A stretch of 64,000 bases of DNA from Microlunatus parietis (GCF_013407955.1 NZ_JACCBU010000001.1:124001-188000), one strand, 5' to 3'. Shown: positions 1-9,522, counted from the stretch's first letter. Notes: generated by a model from the letters alone, not told the origin. Made by a program: numbers and translations.

Positions 1-100
1 ACGCCGCCGCGTGCCCGCACCGTTTCCTCCGGCACCCGACCTCCCATGTGACGACCTCGGTGAAGTGGCCCTCACCCTACAGAAAACGTGCCTCCGGATT

Positions 101-119
101 TCGCGATGCAGAATCGCGA
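101..119 (-). terminator. possible weak terminator after the 651-residue membrane protein gene
   Basis: A 7-bp perfect stem (TCGCGAT/ATCGCGA) with a 5-nt loop lies a few bases past the stop codon at 124-126. No good T-run follows on the minus strand, so termination is inferred from position only. Confidence 0.25.
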
Positions 120-123
120 GCCG

Positions 124-2079
124 CTACTGGTCGTACCAGACGACGTCGTCGCCGAACGGATTGCGGTACCCGAAGGTCAGCGGGCTGCCGGTGTCCCGGA
201 TCCGGTACGTCAGCTCGCCGTCGAGGCACTGGCCCTCGGGCAGCGTGGTGGCGGCGAGCTGCGGGCCGCCGCCGCCGGTGCGTTCGCCGGTCATGCCGTC
301 CTGGGAGTAGAGGCCGAAGTTGGCCGGCCCGACGGCGCGTTGCACGGCCGGATCGGTGCCGCGGGCGCTGATGTCGCCGCCGGCACAGATCCGGACGGTG
401 GCGTTGACCAACAGATCGCGGCCGTCCGCCCGCGCCTCGATGCTCCGGGCCGTGAGGGTGGTGCCGCCGGCGAGTTCGACCGTCTGGCCCTCGGCGACCC
501 GGGACGTGACGGGCTTGGCCCGCGTCGCGTTCTGCACGATCGAGCCGGTGAACACCGCGCTCACCGCGACAGCCGCGATGATCGCTCCGATGACGTACCG
601 GCGCTTGGTCGAGCGGACCTGCGGCGACTCCGCGGCGGGTTTGGCCTGGTCGATGATCTTGAGCCGCGGTACGTCAGCCAGCCGCCGGTCCAACTGCTCG
701 CGGAGCTTGGGCCCGCGCCGCAACCGCCCGGTGTCGACGTCCACGCCGCGCAGCCGGTCGTCGAAGATCACCAGGTTGGTCGCGCTGTACTCGATGATCA
801 CCGCGGCGGCGTCGAGGTCGACGATCTCGCGCTCGGCCGGCTCCCCCAGCGCCTCGGCCGGCGACTCGACCAGCAGCGTCCGGGCACCGAGCCGGGCGCT
901 GCCCGCCGTCGCCCCGCCCATCGGCGACTGGGCCAGCCAGGCGTTGAACTTCTCGCCGCGCTCGGCCGGCAGGGCCGACATCAGTTCCGGGTAACCGGGC
1001 AGGACGGAGACGCTGCGGTCGGCGGCTCCGAGCAGGCTGGTCACGTGCACCGTGTTCAGCGCGGCGGCGAGCGCGTTGCGGACCGCCGGTACGGTCAGCG
1101 GCTCCTCGTCCGCGGGCAGGCCGAGGACGCGGCGGTTCCGGGCCCACTGGCTGTCCGCCAGCGACTCCAGCTCGGTGATCACCGCGGCCAGCCGGGCGTC
1201 GGCGATCGGCGTGGAGAGGGTGCGAGCGATCGCCCGGTCCCGGTGCTGCGGCGCCGGCACGCCGTCGCAGACGATGGTGATCCAGCGGTCCGCGCCGAAC
1301 TCGTGCACCGCGCAGCCGGTGCCCGGGTCGCCGCCGCCGGCCGCCGACAGTGCGGCCGCGAAGTGGGTCCGCAGCGCCAGGCCGGCGGCCAGTCCGGCCC
1401 GGGTCCGGGGGACGACGGCGGTGAACTGGACCGGGCCCAGCGGCGCGGCCAGGCTGCCCGGCGTCGCCGCCCCGCGGGCCCGGCCGGGTGCCGGGGTCGA
1501 CTGCCGGCGGGGATCGACGGCCGGCGCGGCGAACGCGTCGACCGCCATCAGCGACTCATCGTTGGTGAAGAACGCGCAGCGTACGGTGCCCTGGGCCGGG
1601 TCGAGGTGCCGGCGCAGCTGTTCCACCTTGTCCGGCGACACCTCGGTCTGCGGCAGCTCCAGCAGGGACAGCACGAACGCACTCATGCCCGCGCGGAGGG
1701 CCGCATCCCTGGTCCAGCCGAACGTGTCGACCGGATGCGGGTCGGCGCCGTCGACCGGGACGGTGCCGTTGAAGTAGCCGGCCACCCGGCGCCAGGTCGA
1801 GACCACGGCCTCCGGCCGTCCCCGTACCGCGAAGGTCAGGGTGTCCTGGCCGATCTCCACCAGCCCCTCCGGAACGGAGACCCCGCCCTCGGGCCGTTCG
1901 ATGGGCCGGCCGAGCTCGGCCCGGATCGCGCCGGCGACCGTCTGCAGCGTCCCGTAATCGGCGACGGACTCGTCCAGCATCCCGTACGCCAGCGTCGCGC
2001 CGAGCACGACCTCCGGCGACGGCTCGGTCGGCTCGATCAGCTGCCAGTCGTACCCGCCCCGCTCGCTCCATCGATGCAC
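124..2079 (-). CDS. single-pass membrane protein of the WXG100/RHS locus, unknown function (651 aa)
   Basis: I do not recognise a named family. About 490 cytoplasmic residues come first, then one hydrophobic helix at roughly 494-516 preceded by basic residues (STKRRYV). An outer domain of about 130 residues follows; it carries two cysteines and looks beta-rich, reminiscent of DUF4352-like domains. The first 240 residues loosely resemble an M16-peptidase-like fold but have no HxxEH motif; this is a guess. The GTG at 2079 is chosen because a TATCCT -10 hexamer ends exactly 6 nt before it and no Shine-Dalgarno is seen, so the mRNA is probably leaderless. A terminator separates the gene from WXG100 copy 1, so it has its own promoter. 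Its place beside the secretion locus suggests a secretion or immunity role, unproven. Confidence 0.8.
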   Translation of the reverse strand: MHRWSERGGYDWQLIEPTEPSPEVVLGATLAYGMLDESVADYGTLQTVAGAIRAELGRPIERPEGGVSVPEGLVEIGQDTLTFAVRGRPEAVVSTWRRVAGYFNGTVPVDGADPHPVDTFGWTRDAALRAGMSAFVLSLLELPQTEVSPDKVEQLRRHLDPAQGTVRCAFFTNDESLMAVDAFAAPAVDPRRQSTPAPGRARGAATPGSLAAPLGPVQFTAVVPRTRAGLAAGLALRTHFAAALSAAGGGDPGTGCAVHEFGADRWITIVCDGVPAPQHRDRAIARTLSTPIADARLAAVITELESLADSQWARNRRVLGLPADEEPLTVPAVRNALAAALNTVHVTSLLGAADRSVSVLPGYPELMSALPAERGEKFNAWLAQSPMGGATAGSARLGARTLLVESPAEALGEPAEREIVDLDAAAVIIEYSATNLVIFDDRLRGVDVDTGRLRRGPKLREQLDRRLADVPRLKIIDQAKPAAESPQVRSTKRRYVIGAIIAAVAVSAVFTGSIVQNATRAKPVTSRVAEGQTVELAGGTTLTARSIEARADGRDLLVNATVRICAGGDISARGTDPAVQRAVGPANFGLYSQDGMTGERTGGGGPQLAATTLPEGQCLDGELTYRIRDTGSPLTFGYRNPFGDDVVWYDQ

Positions 2080-2085
2080 CGCGCC

Positions 2086-2091
2086 AGGATA
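2086..2091 (-). promoter_or_regulatory. -10 element TATCCT of a leaderless promoter
   Basis: On the minus strand TATCCT is followed by GGCGCG and then the GTG start at 2079. This is the spacing expected when transcription begins at the start codon. No clear -35 hexamer is visible. Confidence 0.5.
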
Positions 2092-2251
2092 GGGGTACGC
2101 CGGAACGGGCGGTCGATCACTCGCCTTCGGACCGGGCCGTCGAGGAAGACCGTCAGTACGTCGCGCGCGGGTGAGCCGGTCATCACCAGGGCCCCACATC
2201 GTCAACCGGTTCGGCGTCGGTTCACGTGACGGCCGGTTGCCGAGGTCATGC

Positions 2252-2292
2252 GAATCGAAAGGGCCGCCGCGACCCAGGGATCGCGGCGGCCC
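2252..2292 (-). terminator. rho-independent terminator after WXG100 copy 1
   Basis: A perfect 12-bp GC-rich stem (GGGCCGCCGCGA/TCGCGGCGGCCC, 2261-2272 and 2281-2292) encloses an 8-nt loop. On the minus strand it is followed by TTTCGATT. It lies 25 nt past the stop of the WXG100 gene, which is transcribed into it. Confidence 0.75.
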
Positions 2293-2317
2293 GAACCGCA
2301 GCAGGAGACCGCTCGGG

Positions 2318-2599
2318 TCAGCTGCCGCCGCCGGCGGAGAAGATGTTGGTGGAGATCTTCTCCAGCTGCCCGCGCAGGTCGTCCAACTCCTGCTTCGCCT
2401 TGTCCAACGCGGCCTTCGTCTCCGGCCACGTCGAGCTCCGGAACGTCGCCGCCAACGGACCATCCCAGACATCCGGCTGGGACAACTTCTGCCCCTGCGT
2501 GTCCAACTGCGAAATCTGATCCGTCAGACCACCGGTCACAATCGCCTGAATCTGCCGAATCGCCGACTTCGCGTCCTCGGTCGAGAGAACCCGACTCAT
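2318..2599 (-). CDS. WXG100 family protein, copy 1 (93 aa)
   Basis: This is a small helical-hairpin protein of the ESAT-6/EsxA type, exported by type VII secretion as a dimer or as a partner of larger substrates. The turn motif is WDG near residues 44-46, between two amphipathic helices, with a flexible AGGGS tail. It differs from copies 2 and 3 essentially by Asp for Glu at residue 9. The ATG at 2599 is preferred to an in-frame TTG two codons upstream, because AAGGAGG lies 8 nt before it. A TAGGGT -10-like hexamer lies upstream at 2668-2673. Upstream on this strand are the RHS1 accessory genes; downstream is a strong terminator. Unlike the other copies it has no RHS gene after it. Confidence 0.93.
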   Translation of the reverse strand: MSRVLSTEDAKSAIRQIQAIVTGGLTDQISQLDTQGQKLSQPDVWDGPLAATFRSSTWPETKAALDKAKQELDDLRGQLEKISTNIFSAGGGS

Positions 2600-2710
2600 C
2601 CGCAACTCCTCCTTGACGCCGGCCGCAGGCCGGCCTGGTTGACATTCGCCCTACACGTTCGCCAGTCACCCTAACCACGGCGCTGGGTCAGATGCGCGAG
2701 CGGCGATCGC

Positions 2711-3262
2711 TCAGTGGCCGGGATCACGATCCTTGCGACCGAGGGCCACCAGCGGGCGGGCCCGGTCGGCGATCCGTCGTAGTTCGACGGTCAGCGGGGC
2801 GCCGGCCTGCCACTGCGCCCCGGCCCGGTCCGCGAGCTCGACGAGAGCTTCGGCGGCCGAGAGTTCCTGGCCCCAGGCCAGCCGCTGACCGCTGAGCCGT
2901 ACGACCTCGGCGGCCTGCTCGAGCGAGAGGTCCGACGCCGCACTGGACCGGGCCGCCGCCGGCAGCCGCCGCTCCTGGTCGAGCCGCGCCTCGAACCGCT
3001 GCAACTCGGACACCAGGTCGCGGGAGCGCCGGACGAGCCGGCGACGCCGCCAGAGCAGGCCCAGCCAGACGAACAGCGGGCCGAGGAACATGGCCACGAA
3101 CGGGCCGGCGATCGGCAGGATCCCGCGCGAATAGAGCAGGTAGACGGCGCCGACGCCGACCAGGGAGATGAGCAGGATCAGCAGGGTGTAGCGGACCGGT
3201 TTCGGCCAGGGCTTGGTCTCCGACTGGTCGGTCGGCCCGGGATCGCCACGGTGGCTCATCAC
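2711..3262 (-). CDS. two-helix membrane protein next to the RHS1 immunity candidate (183 aa)
   Basis: Two hydrophobic segments lie near residues 23-46 and 50-70, followed by RRRR and a helical, Leu/Arg-rich cytoplasmic tail of about 110 residues. The GTG start at 3262 overlaps the stop of the preceding gene (GTGA); an ATG directly follows at 3259. It is the third gene of the RHS1 cassette (toxin, 172-aa gene, this gene). Immunity genes against membrane-active toxins are often membrane proteins, so it could be a second immunity or accessory protein. No family recognised. Confidence 0.75.
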   Translation of the reverse strand: MMSHRGDPGPTDQSETKPWPKPVRYTLLILLISLVGVGAVYLLYSRGILPIAGPFVAMFLGPLFVWLGLLWRRRRLVRRSRDLVSELQRFEARLDQERRLPAAARSSAASDLSLEQAAEVVRLSGQRLAWGQELSAAEALVELADRAGAQWQAGAPLTVELRRIADRARPLVALGRKDRDPGH

Positions 3263-3777
3263 GTGCCCTTGAGCCGCCGGATGAAGGCCTGTTCGTCGAA
3301 CTCCGTCAGCTTCCGCTCGAACCTGAACGTCGGACCTTCGCCGACCTCACGATGGGTCGACGGCAACCGGTCCGACGCCTTCGACAGCCACCGTAGGCAC
3401 TGCTCGCCGCGGTCTCCGGCCCGGGCGCAGCCCGCCGCGATCAACGGCAGGAAGTCCAAACCGGCGTGCTTGGTTCCACATCGGACCACGGAGCCGATCA
3501 GCCAGGCCTCGCGGCCGTCGACCGGACCGTCCTCCAACAGCGACAGCGCGAATGCTGACAGTTCGACCAACTCGGCCCGTCGGGTCGTGGCGATCAGCGA
3601 CGCGGTCTGCTCGACCCAGGACAGCACGAGCCACCAGCGGTCTCGGTTCAACTCCCCTGCCCCGACGACAGCGAGCCAGGCGTCCGGTTCCGCTCCGAGC
3701 GACGCCGCAATCTCCGATCGCCACGCGTCGGCTCGCTCCTTGCTCCAGGAGTCCAGCAGCCCCACCACCGACGTCAT
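3259..3777 (-). CDS. candidate immunity protein of RHS toxin 1 (172 aa)
   Basis: A soluble, mainly helical protein without signal or membrane segments; Trp-rich near residues 10-60. The ATG overlaps the RHS1 stop codon by 4 nt (ATGA), so the two are translationally coupled. This is the classical position of a cognate immunity gene in polymorphic toxin loci. The family is not recognised and the immunity role is inferred from position. The next gene overlaps its stop in turn, giving a three-gene cassette. Confidence 0.75.
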   Translation of the reverse strand: MTSVVGLLDSWSKERADAWRSEIAASLGAEPDAWLAVVGAGELNRDRWWLVLSWVEQTASLIATTRRAELVELSAFALSLLEDGPVDGREAWLIGSVVRCGTKHAGLDFLPLIAAGCARAGDRGEQCLRWLSKASDRLPSTHREVGEGPTFRFERKLTEFDEQAFIRRLKGT

Positions 3778-6700
3778 CGCGGTGGATACATGTAGTCGCC
3801 GTCCATCGTGTAGCCGGCGTCGTTGAGCATCTCCAGCTCCCGCTGGAAGATCGTCGGCTGCCCCGCGTACGGGCCCTCGGTCTGGATCATGTTCCCCTCG
3901 ATCGGGCTGGCCAGATACACCGGTCGCTGATAGTCGATCGTGGCCTGGATGAACTCGTCGTTCAACTCCGGCGACCAGTTGTCGGTCTGCAGCACGACGT
4001 GGTCGTCCCAGTCCCGCGCCACTGCGGTGTCGGGCAGCCGGCCGAGCACCACCGTGTCGCCGGGGTTGCCCATCAATCCACGGGCCTCGTCGGCCAGCGT
4101 CGGCGGTGGCGTCGGCGCCGCGGTCCGCGGCAACAGCCGCTGCCCGAGCGTGTTCGCCCCGTGCCCGAACGCCCCGGCCGCGCCGCCGGTGGCCCCGCCG
4201 ACCCCGGCGCTGAGCGCGGTCGTCTTCATGAAGCCGCTGACCGTGTGCGGTCCCGGCCCGGTGAGATAGCTGTACGCGCCGCCGGTGGCGCCGCTCGCCG
4301 TACCGGAGATCATCCCGCCGACGACGGTCTTCTGCAGCAGCGTACGAGCCCCGAGTTTCGCCGCCGCGCCGGCACCGCCCCAGGCCCCGAACGCACCGGA
4401 GATCGCGACCTGGCCCCAGTTGACCGAGCCCGTGGTCGCCTTCTGGATGATCGTGTCCGCGCCCGCACTGATCAGCATCATCCCGGCCGGCCCGCCGACC
4501 CCGGTCGCCATCAGCACCCCGCCCGCGATCACCATCGCCCCGCCGGCCAGGTACTCCCAGTTGTCGCCCACCCAGTCGCCGACCGCGGCCGCGGCGCCAT
4601 CATTGGAGGCGGCGTAGGCCTTCAATTCCTCGTCGGTGACCGGCTGGCGGCCGGCCGGGTCGAGGGCGTGCAGCGGATCGTTCCCGGCATAGGAGTACGG
4701 ATTCGCGGCCCAGCCCGCTCCCGGCGTCGGGTCCTGCGGGTCGACGGACAGGAAGCCGCGGGTCGCCGGGTCGTAGGCCCGGGCGTGCAGCCATTCCAGT
4801 CCGGCGATCTTCATCTCGCCGGCCGCGCCGATCGCGAACCCGTCGGTCCCGGCCGAGGCGGCGCCGGCCGACCACGGATCCGCGCCGGCCGTCCGGGCGG
4901 TACGCCAGCCGGGCGCCGCCCAGTCCTGGCCGATGCCGGTCAGCCCGCCGGGCGTGTGCACGACCGGCGTCTCCCCCGCCTGGACCAGGCCGGCCGCGCA
5001 GCCGGTGGCCGTGTCCCACCACGTCTCGGCGTCGTCCACCCGGCTCAGCTCGCCGAGCGCGTCGACGCCGAGCCGGGTCGTCTTCGTCTCGTCGCCGTCG
5101 CGGTCGGTGATCGTGGACAGCCAGCCGGTGTCGGACCAGCCGAGTTCGCGGACCCGGCCGTCGGACGCCTCGGCCCGAGTCCGCCGCCCCGAGCGGTCGT
5201 ACGAGTAGCGCACCCGCACCCCGCCGGTGACCGTCGAGGTCAGCTGGCCGGCGGTGTCGTAGCTGTAGTCGCGCCGGGTGCCGCCGATCGCCTCAGCGGT
5301 CAGCCGCCCGGACCGGTCGTACTGCCAGGTCGACACCGTGCCGTCGCCGACCCGTTCCTCGATCAGCTGAGCGGCCTCGTCGTAGCCGAACCTCCGCCGG
5401 CCGGAGCCGCCCTGGACGGCGACGATCCGGCCCCATTCGTCCCGCTCGATCGCCGTGCGCTCGGCGCCGTCCGGACGGGTCAGGGTGTGCTCGACGACGA
5501 AGCCGTCGGCGCGGCGCCAGGTCTGGATCAGGTCGCCGGCACCGGCGCGGACCAGGCGTCCCGACGCGTCGTAGGAGAAGGTCGCGCGGCCCAGCAGCGG
5601 GTGGTCGACCGCGATCACCCGGCCGCCGCCGTCGCGCTCGTACCGGGTCAGCCGGCCGTCCGGTCCGGTCATCGTGGCCCGGCGGCCGTCGCTGTCGTAC
5701 GTCCACTCGATCCGGCTCTCGCCGCGGCGCCGGAGGACCAGCTGCTGACGCCGGTTCCACCCGAGTTCGTGCTCGGTCGGCCGGTCCGGGTCGGAATGAT
5801 CGGCGATCAGCACCCGCCGGTTCCGCAGGTCGCGGGTGATCGCCGAGACCAGCCGGCCGTCGACCAACAGGTTCGCGTCCCGGCCGGCGGCGTCGTAGGT
5901 CCACTCGATCCGGTGCCCGCTCGGGTCGGTCTGGGCGGTCCGGCGTCCGGCGGCGTCGTACTCGCCGGTGGTGGTGCGACCGAGCGGGTCGGTCTCGGCG
6001 ATCACCCGGTTCATCGCGTCGTACTCACGGCGGGTGACGCCGCCGAGCGGGTCGGTGATCGTGACGACGCGGCCGCGGGCGTCGTAGTCGTACCGGGTGA
6101 CGCCCCCGTTGCCGTTCACCGTCTCGATCAGCTGCCCGGCCGCGTCGTAGCGGAACCGGCGCCGGCCGTACCAGGAATCGGTGGTCCGGATCACCCGGCC
6201 GACCAGGTCGTGGGCGAACCGGGCCAGCCCGCGGCCGGGCACGAACTGGGCGACCAGCCAGCCCATCGCGTTGTACTCGGCCCAGGAGACCTCGCCGGTC
6301 GGCGACACCCGCCGGACCACCCGGCCGTCGGCGTCGTACTCGAGTTTGGTGCGGCCACCGAGCGAATCGGTGACCGCGACCAGCCGGCCGCAGCGGTCGT
6401 ACGCGTAGCGGGTCGTCGCGCCGGACGGGGCGACGCGTTCGGTGATCCGGCCGGCCGCGTCGCGGCGGAGCAGGGTCAGCTGGCCCTCGCCGTCGACGAG
6501 CTCCACCGGCCGCCCGCAGCGGTCGTAACTGATCAGCTCGGCCGACCCGTCCGCCTGCTCGGCGGCGATCGGGCGGCCCAGCTGGTCCGACCGCAGCCCG
6601 AAGGTGCCGTCCGCCTCGGTCACGGAGGCGGACTGCCCGGTCGGATCGGTCGACGCCTCGCGCCGGACCCCGGTCGGGTCGGTGACCGCGACCAGGTCGC

Positions 6701-9179
6701 CGTTGGCGTCGTACTCGCGACGCCAGCTGCCACCGGTAGGGTCGATCGTCTCGCGGAGCCGGGACATCGCGTCGTGGACGAACCGCCAGCCGGCGCCGTC
6801 CGGGAGTTCGACGCCGGACACCTGGCCCAGGTCGTCGAAGGTCCGGGTCACCGCGCGGCCCAGCGCGTCGATCGTCTTCGTCACCTGACCGTGTGGCCCG
6901 TACTCCAGTTCGGTCCGGGCGCCGTACGGATCGATGACCGCGGTCGGCTTCCCGCCGGCCGTGTATTCGTAGCGCCAGGTCGCGCCGTTCGGCTCCCGCC
7001 GCGAGACCAGAAAACCGCGCGCGTCGTAGTGGTAGCTGGTCCGGGCGCCGGACGGGCTGATCGCGGCGGTGACGCGACCGGCCGCGTCGCGCTCCAGCCG
7101 GGCCTGGTTGCCCACGGCGTTCGTCACCGTCAGCAGGTCGCCGTGGTCGTCGTACCCGAAGCTGACCCGCACTCCGGTCGGGTCCGTGATCTGCCGCAGC
7201 AGACCGCGGTCCCAGACCAACTCGGTCCGGCCGCCCTCGGCGTCGGTCATCACCGACGGGTTCCGGCCATCGCCCGGGTAGTCGAACTCGGTCACCGCCC
7301 CGGACTCGGTGACGACGGTGGTCACCCGGTCGGCGTCGTCGTAGCCGAAGGTCAGGTCCGCCCCGGAGGCCGTACGGGTCCGGACCCGGCGACCACGCTC
7401 GTCGTATCCGTGCGTGGTGGTCGCACCGTTCCGTTCGGTCGCCGAGACCAGGTTGCCGAAGCCGTCGTAGCTCATCGACTGCCGCCGGCCGTCGGTGTCG
7501 ACGACTCCGACCAACCGGCCGCGCTGGTCGGCGATCCAGGTGTTCGAGCGGCCGCCGTCGAGATCCGAGACCGCCGTGGTTCGCCCGGGCAGGTAGACGT
7601 AGCGGGTCCGCCGGCCGTACGGCGACAGCTGGCTGGTCACCCGGCGTCGCTCGTCGTAGCTGTTCTCGACCTCGACCACGCCGTCGGCGCCGGTCACCGC
7701 CGTGAGCAGGCCGGCCTCGTTCCAGGCGTACGTCCGCGTCCCGTTCGGTCCCGTGGCCGAGACCAGCCGGCCCGCCTCGTCGTACGCGTAGGCCACCCGG
7801 CGTCCGTCCGAGGCCGTGACCTCGCCGATCCGGCCGTCCGTCCAGCCGATCTCGATCCACCGGCCGCGCTCGTGCAGCAGCCGGACCAGCCGCCCGGCGT
7901 CGTCGCGCTCGGCCACGATCCCGGTCCCGGCGCCGCGGCTGCGGGCGTACCACTGGCCGCCCGTGCTGAACGTCCACCGAGCGCCGTTGTTGCCCGTCAC
8001 CACGAGCACGGCGCCGGACTCGCCCTCGACCCGGTCCAGCCAGAGCGCCTCGCCCGGCGCCCGGTCCCACCCGTCGCCCTGGCGCGGGAAGAGCACCTGC
8101 CGGCCGTCCGGCAGCACCAGCCGGGCGCCGTCGTCGGCGAGCTCGAGCCGCTGGTCCAGGATCGACGACCAGCCCGGCCCGAACGGGCCGACCGCGGCGT
8201 CGATCGCGTTGTAGGTCCTGGTGAACGCCAGGTTCGCCGCGGCACCGGCGAACCCGAGGTCGATCTCGGTCTCGACGAAGTTGCCGGTGGCGGTGTTCAC
8301 CGGGTCGTCGGCGTAGCCGGTGGTCGGCGGATGCCCGTACGCCTGCGGCGGTTCGATCGTGAGGTCCTGCCGGGTCGCCGCGATCCCCTTCGCCTGTAGG
8401 GCCGCGGCCAGCGCGCTGTTGGCCAGCGTCGAGATGTTGCCCTCGCCGCCGGCGGCCTTGAACGCGTCGGCGATCGTGTTCGCCCAGCGGACGTCCTCGC
8501 CGTTGGCCGTCAGCCACTTGTCGAACCCGGTCGTCACGCCGGACGCGTCCAACCTGCCCCAACGGCACTTCGAGGCGAAGTTCGTCAGGTGGGTCCGCAG
8601 CGTGCCGGGCTTGCCCTTCAGGGCCTCGTTCAGGGTTTCCGAGCCCGAGGCGAACTGGCGCAGGTTCGACGGCCGGGCCGACGAGGTGCCCCCGCCGCCG
8701 CTGCCGCCGCCGCCCGGTGGTGGGGTCTCCCGGGTCCCGTTCTGCGGCGCCGAGGTCGTGATCGTCGGCTCGTCGGCCGGCGGGCCGACCGGCGGGTCCT
8801 CGCCGCCGGAAAGCCAGTCGCCGAACTCCTGGAACACGTTCCGGTCGTCCTGCCGCTGCTTCCACTCCCGTGCGGTCTTGCGGCGTTCCTGCTCCTTGCG
8901 CGCTTCCTCCTTGAGGTTGCGCGCGGCCGTCGCGACCTCGCGGAGCCGGCTGGCCAGTTCGGTGGCGTCCGCCGACGCCACCGCCGCGTTGCTCGTGAAG
9001 AGCTCGGAGAAGTGGCCCTTGAAGTCCTTCGACCCGGTCGTCACGTACGACGCCCGGGAGGACGCCTGGTCGTCGATCGCCGTCGCCGCGTTGTCGAACG
9101 CGGCGATCAGATCGTCGGCCGTACCGTTGTCGAACGGTACGTCCGTGTCGATCGCGCCCAGATCCGAGATGTCAACCAT
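3774..9179 (-). CDS. RHS/YD-repeat polymorphic toxin 1, type VII substrate candidate (1801 aa)
   Basis: Residues 1-110 form a helical, charged domain that probably serves as the type VII export module paired with the WXG100 protein encoded 61 bp upstream. A Pro/Gly-rich linker follows, then a DUF6531-like segment near residue 291 (DDPVNTATGNF). About 1000 residues of YD repeats (GRL..YDAAGRL type) form the shell. The RHS core end, ARAYDPATRGFLSVDP, is near 1466. A hydrophobic linker follows (GGAMVIAGG, residues 1540-1600). The last 100 residues or so are unique to this copy (DTVVLGRLPDTAVARDWDDH..., ending GDYMYPPR) and are the presumed toxin tip; the catalytic type is not recognised. The ATG at 9179 has AAAGGTG upstream; longer upstream reading frames run through the WXG100 gene in the wrong frame. 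Confidence 0.9.
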   Translation of the reverse strand: MVDISDLGAIDTDVPFDNGTADDLIAAFDNAATAIDDQASSRASYVTTGSKDFKGHFSELFTSNAAVASADATELASRLREVATAARNLKEEARKEQERRKTAREWKQRQDDRNVFQEFGDWLSGGEDPPVGPPADEPTITTSAPQNGTRETPPPGGGGSGGGGTSSARPSNLRQFASGSETLNEALKGKPGTLRTHLTNFASKCRWGRLDASGVTTGFDKWLTANGEDVRWANTIADAFKAAGGEGNISTLANSALAAALQAKGIAATRQDLTIEPPQAYGHPPTTGYADDPVNTATGNFVETEIDLGFAGAAANLAFTRTYNAIDAAVGPFGPGWSSILDQRLELADDGARLVLPDGRQVLFPRQGDGWDRAPGEALWLDRVEGESGAVLVVTGNNGARWTFSTGGQWYARSRGAGTGIVAERDDAGRLVRLLHERGRWIEIGWTDGRIGEVTASDGRRVAYAYDEAGRLVSATGPNGTRTYAWNEAGLLTAVTGADGVVEVENSYDERRRVTSQLSPYGRRTRYVYLPGRTTAVSDLDGGRSNTWIADQRGRLVGVVDTDGRRQSMSYDGFGNLVSATERNGATTTHGYDERGRRVRTRTASGADLTFGYDDADRVTTVVTESGAVTEFDYPGDGRNPSVMTDAEGGRTELVWDRGLLRQITDPTGVRVSFGYDDHGDLLTVTNAVGNQARLERDAAGRVTAAISPSGARTSYHYDARGFLVSRREPNGATWRYEYTAGGKPTAVIDPYGARTELEYGPHGQVTKTIDALGRAVTRTFDDLGQVSGVELPDGAGWRFVHDAMSRLRETIDPTGGSWRREYDANGDLVAVTDPTGVRREASTDPTGQSASVTEADGTFGLRSDQLGRPIAAEQADGSAELISYDRCGRPVELVDGEGQLTLLRRDAAGRITERVAPSGATTRYAYDRCGRLVAVTDSLGGRTKLEYDADGRVVRRVSPTGEVSWAEYNAMGWLVAQFVPGRGLARFAHDLVGRVIRTTDSWYGRRRFRYDAAGQLIETVNGNGGVTRYDYDARGRVVTITDPLGGVTRREYDAMNRVIAETDPLGRTTTGEYDAAGRRTAQTDPSGHRIEWTYDAAGRDANLLVDGRLVSAITRDLRNRRVLIADHSDPDRPTEHELGWNRRQQLVLRRRGESRIEWTYDSDGRRATMTGPDGRLTRYERDGGGRVIAVDHPLLGRATFSYDASGRLVRAGAGDLIQTWRRADGFVVEHTLTRPDGAERTAIERDEWGRIVAVQGGSGRRRFGYDEAAQLIEERVGDGTVSTWQYDRSGRLTAEAIGGTRRDYSYDTAGQLTSTVTGGVRVRYSYDRSGRRTRAEASDGRVRELGWSDTGWLSTITDRDGDETKTTRLGVDALGELSRVDDAETWWDTATGCAAGLVQAGETPVVHTPGGLTGIGQDWAAPGWRTARTAGADPWSAGAASAGTDGFAIGAAGEMKIAGLEWLHARAYDPATRGFLSVDPQDPTPGAGWAANPYSYAGNDPLHALDPAGRQPVTDEELKAYAASNDGAAAAVGDWVGDNWEYLAGGAMVIAGGVLMATGVGGPAGMMLISAGADTIIQKATTGSVNWGQVAISGAFGAWGGAGAAAKLGARTLLQKTVVGGMISGTASGATGGAYSYLTGPGPHTVSGFMKTTALSAGVGGATGGAAGAFGHGANTLGQRLLPRTAAPTPPPTLADEARGLMGNPGDTVVLGRLPDTAVARDWDDHVVLQTDNWSPELNDEFIQATIDYQRPVYLASPIEGNMIQTEGPYAGQPTIFQRELEMLNDAGYTMDGDYMYPPR

Positions 9180-9215
9180 GACCGCACCTTTGCTGACGAC
9201 GCCGTGGAACCCACC

Positions 9216-9235
9216 GATCTGCCCGGAGGCAGATC
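9216..9235 (-). promoter_or_regulatory. stem-loop between WXG100 copy 2 and RHS toxin 1
   Basis: A perfect 8-bp inverted repeat GATCTGCC/GGCAGATC with a 4-nt loop lies right after the WXG100 stop. There is no T-run, so it is more likely an mRNA-stabilising or attenuating hairpin that sets the WXG100-to-RHS ratio than a full terminator. Confidence 0.5.
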
Positions 9236-9240
9236 CGGAC

Positions 9241-9522
9241 TCAGCTCCCGCCGCCGGCGCTGAAGATGTTGGTCGAGATCTTCTCCAGCTGCCCGCGCAG
9301 GTCGTCCAGCTCCTGCTTCGCCTTGTCCAACGCGGCCTTCGTCTCCGGCCACGTCGAGCTCCGGAACGTCGCCGCCAGCGGACCGTCCCAGACATCCGGC
9401 TGGGACAACTTCTGCCCCTGCGTGTCCAGCTGCGAGATCTGATCCGTCAGACCACCGGTCACGATCGCCTGAATCTGCCGGATCGCCGACTTCGCTTCCT
9501 CCGTTGACAGAACTCGAGACAT
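9241..9522 (-). CDS. WXG100 family protein, copy 2 (93 aa)
   Basis: Same family, length and nearly the same sequence as the copies at 2318-2599 and 16880-17161; identical to copy 3 as far as can be read. The WDG turn and AGGGS tail are present. The ATG at 9522 has AGGAGG 6 nt upstream. It lies 61 bp upstream of RHS1 on the same strand, so it is the likely co-exported partner or chaperone of that protein. The stem-loop at 9216-9235 separates the two. Confidence 0.93.
   Translation of the reverse strand: MSRVLSTEEAKSAIRQIQAIVTGGLTDQISQLDTQGQKLSQPDVWDGPLAATFRSSTWPETKAALDKAKQELDDLRGQLEKISTNIFSAGGGS

Noticed and set aside
3552..8399. Very long open frame on the plus strand opposite RHS1 (and similar ones opposite RHS2)
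   Set aside because: It is the mirror image of a high-GC repeat gene with strong codon bias. The product is Arg/Pro/Gly-rich, matches no domain and lacks a ribosome binding site.
9179..9395. RHS1 and the 651-residue gene extended upstream through the WXG100 genes
   Set aside because: The extra residues read the WXG100 gene in the wrong frame (Arg/Trp-rich). Convincing starts lie downstream at 9179 and 2079.
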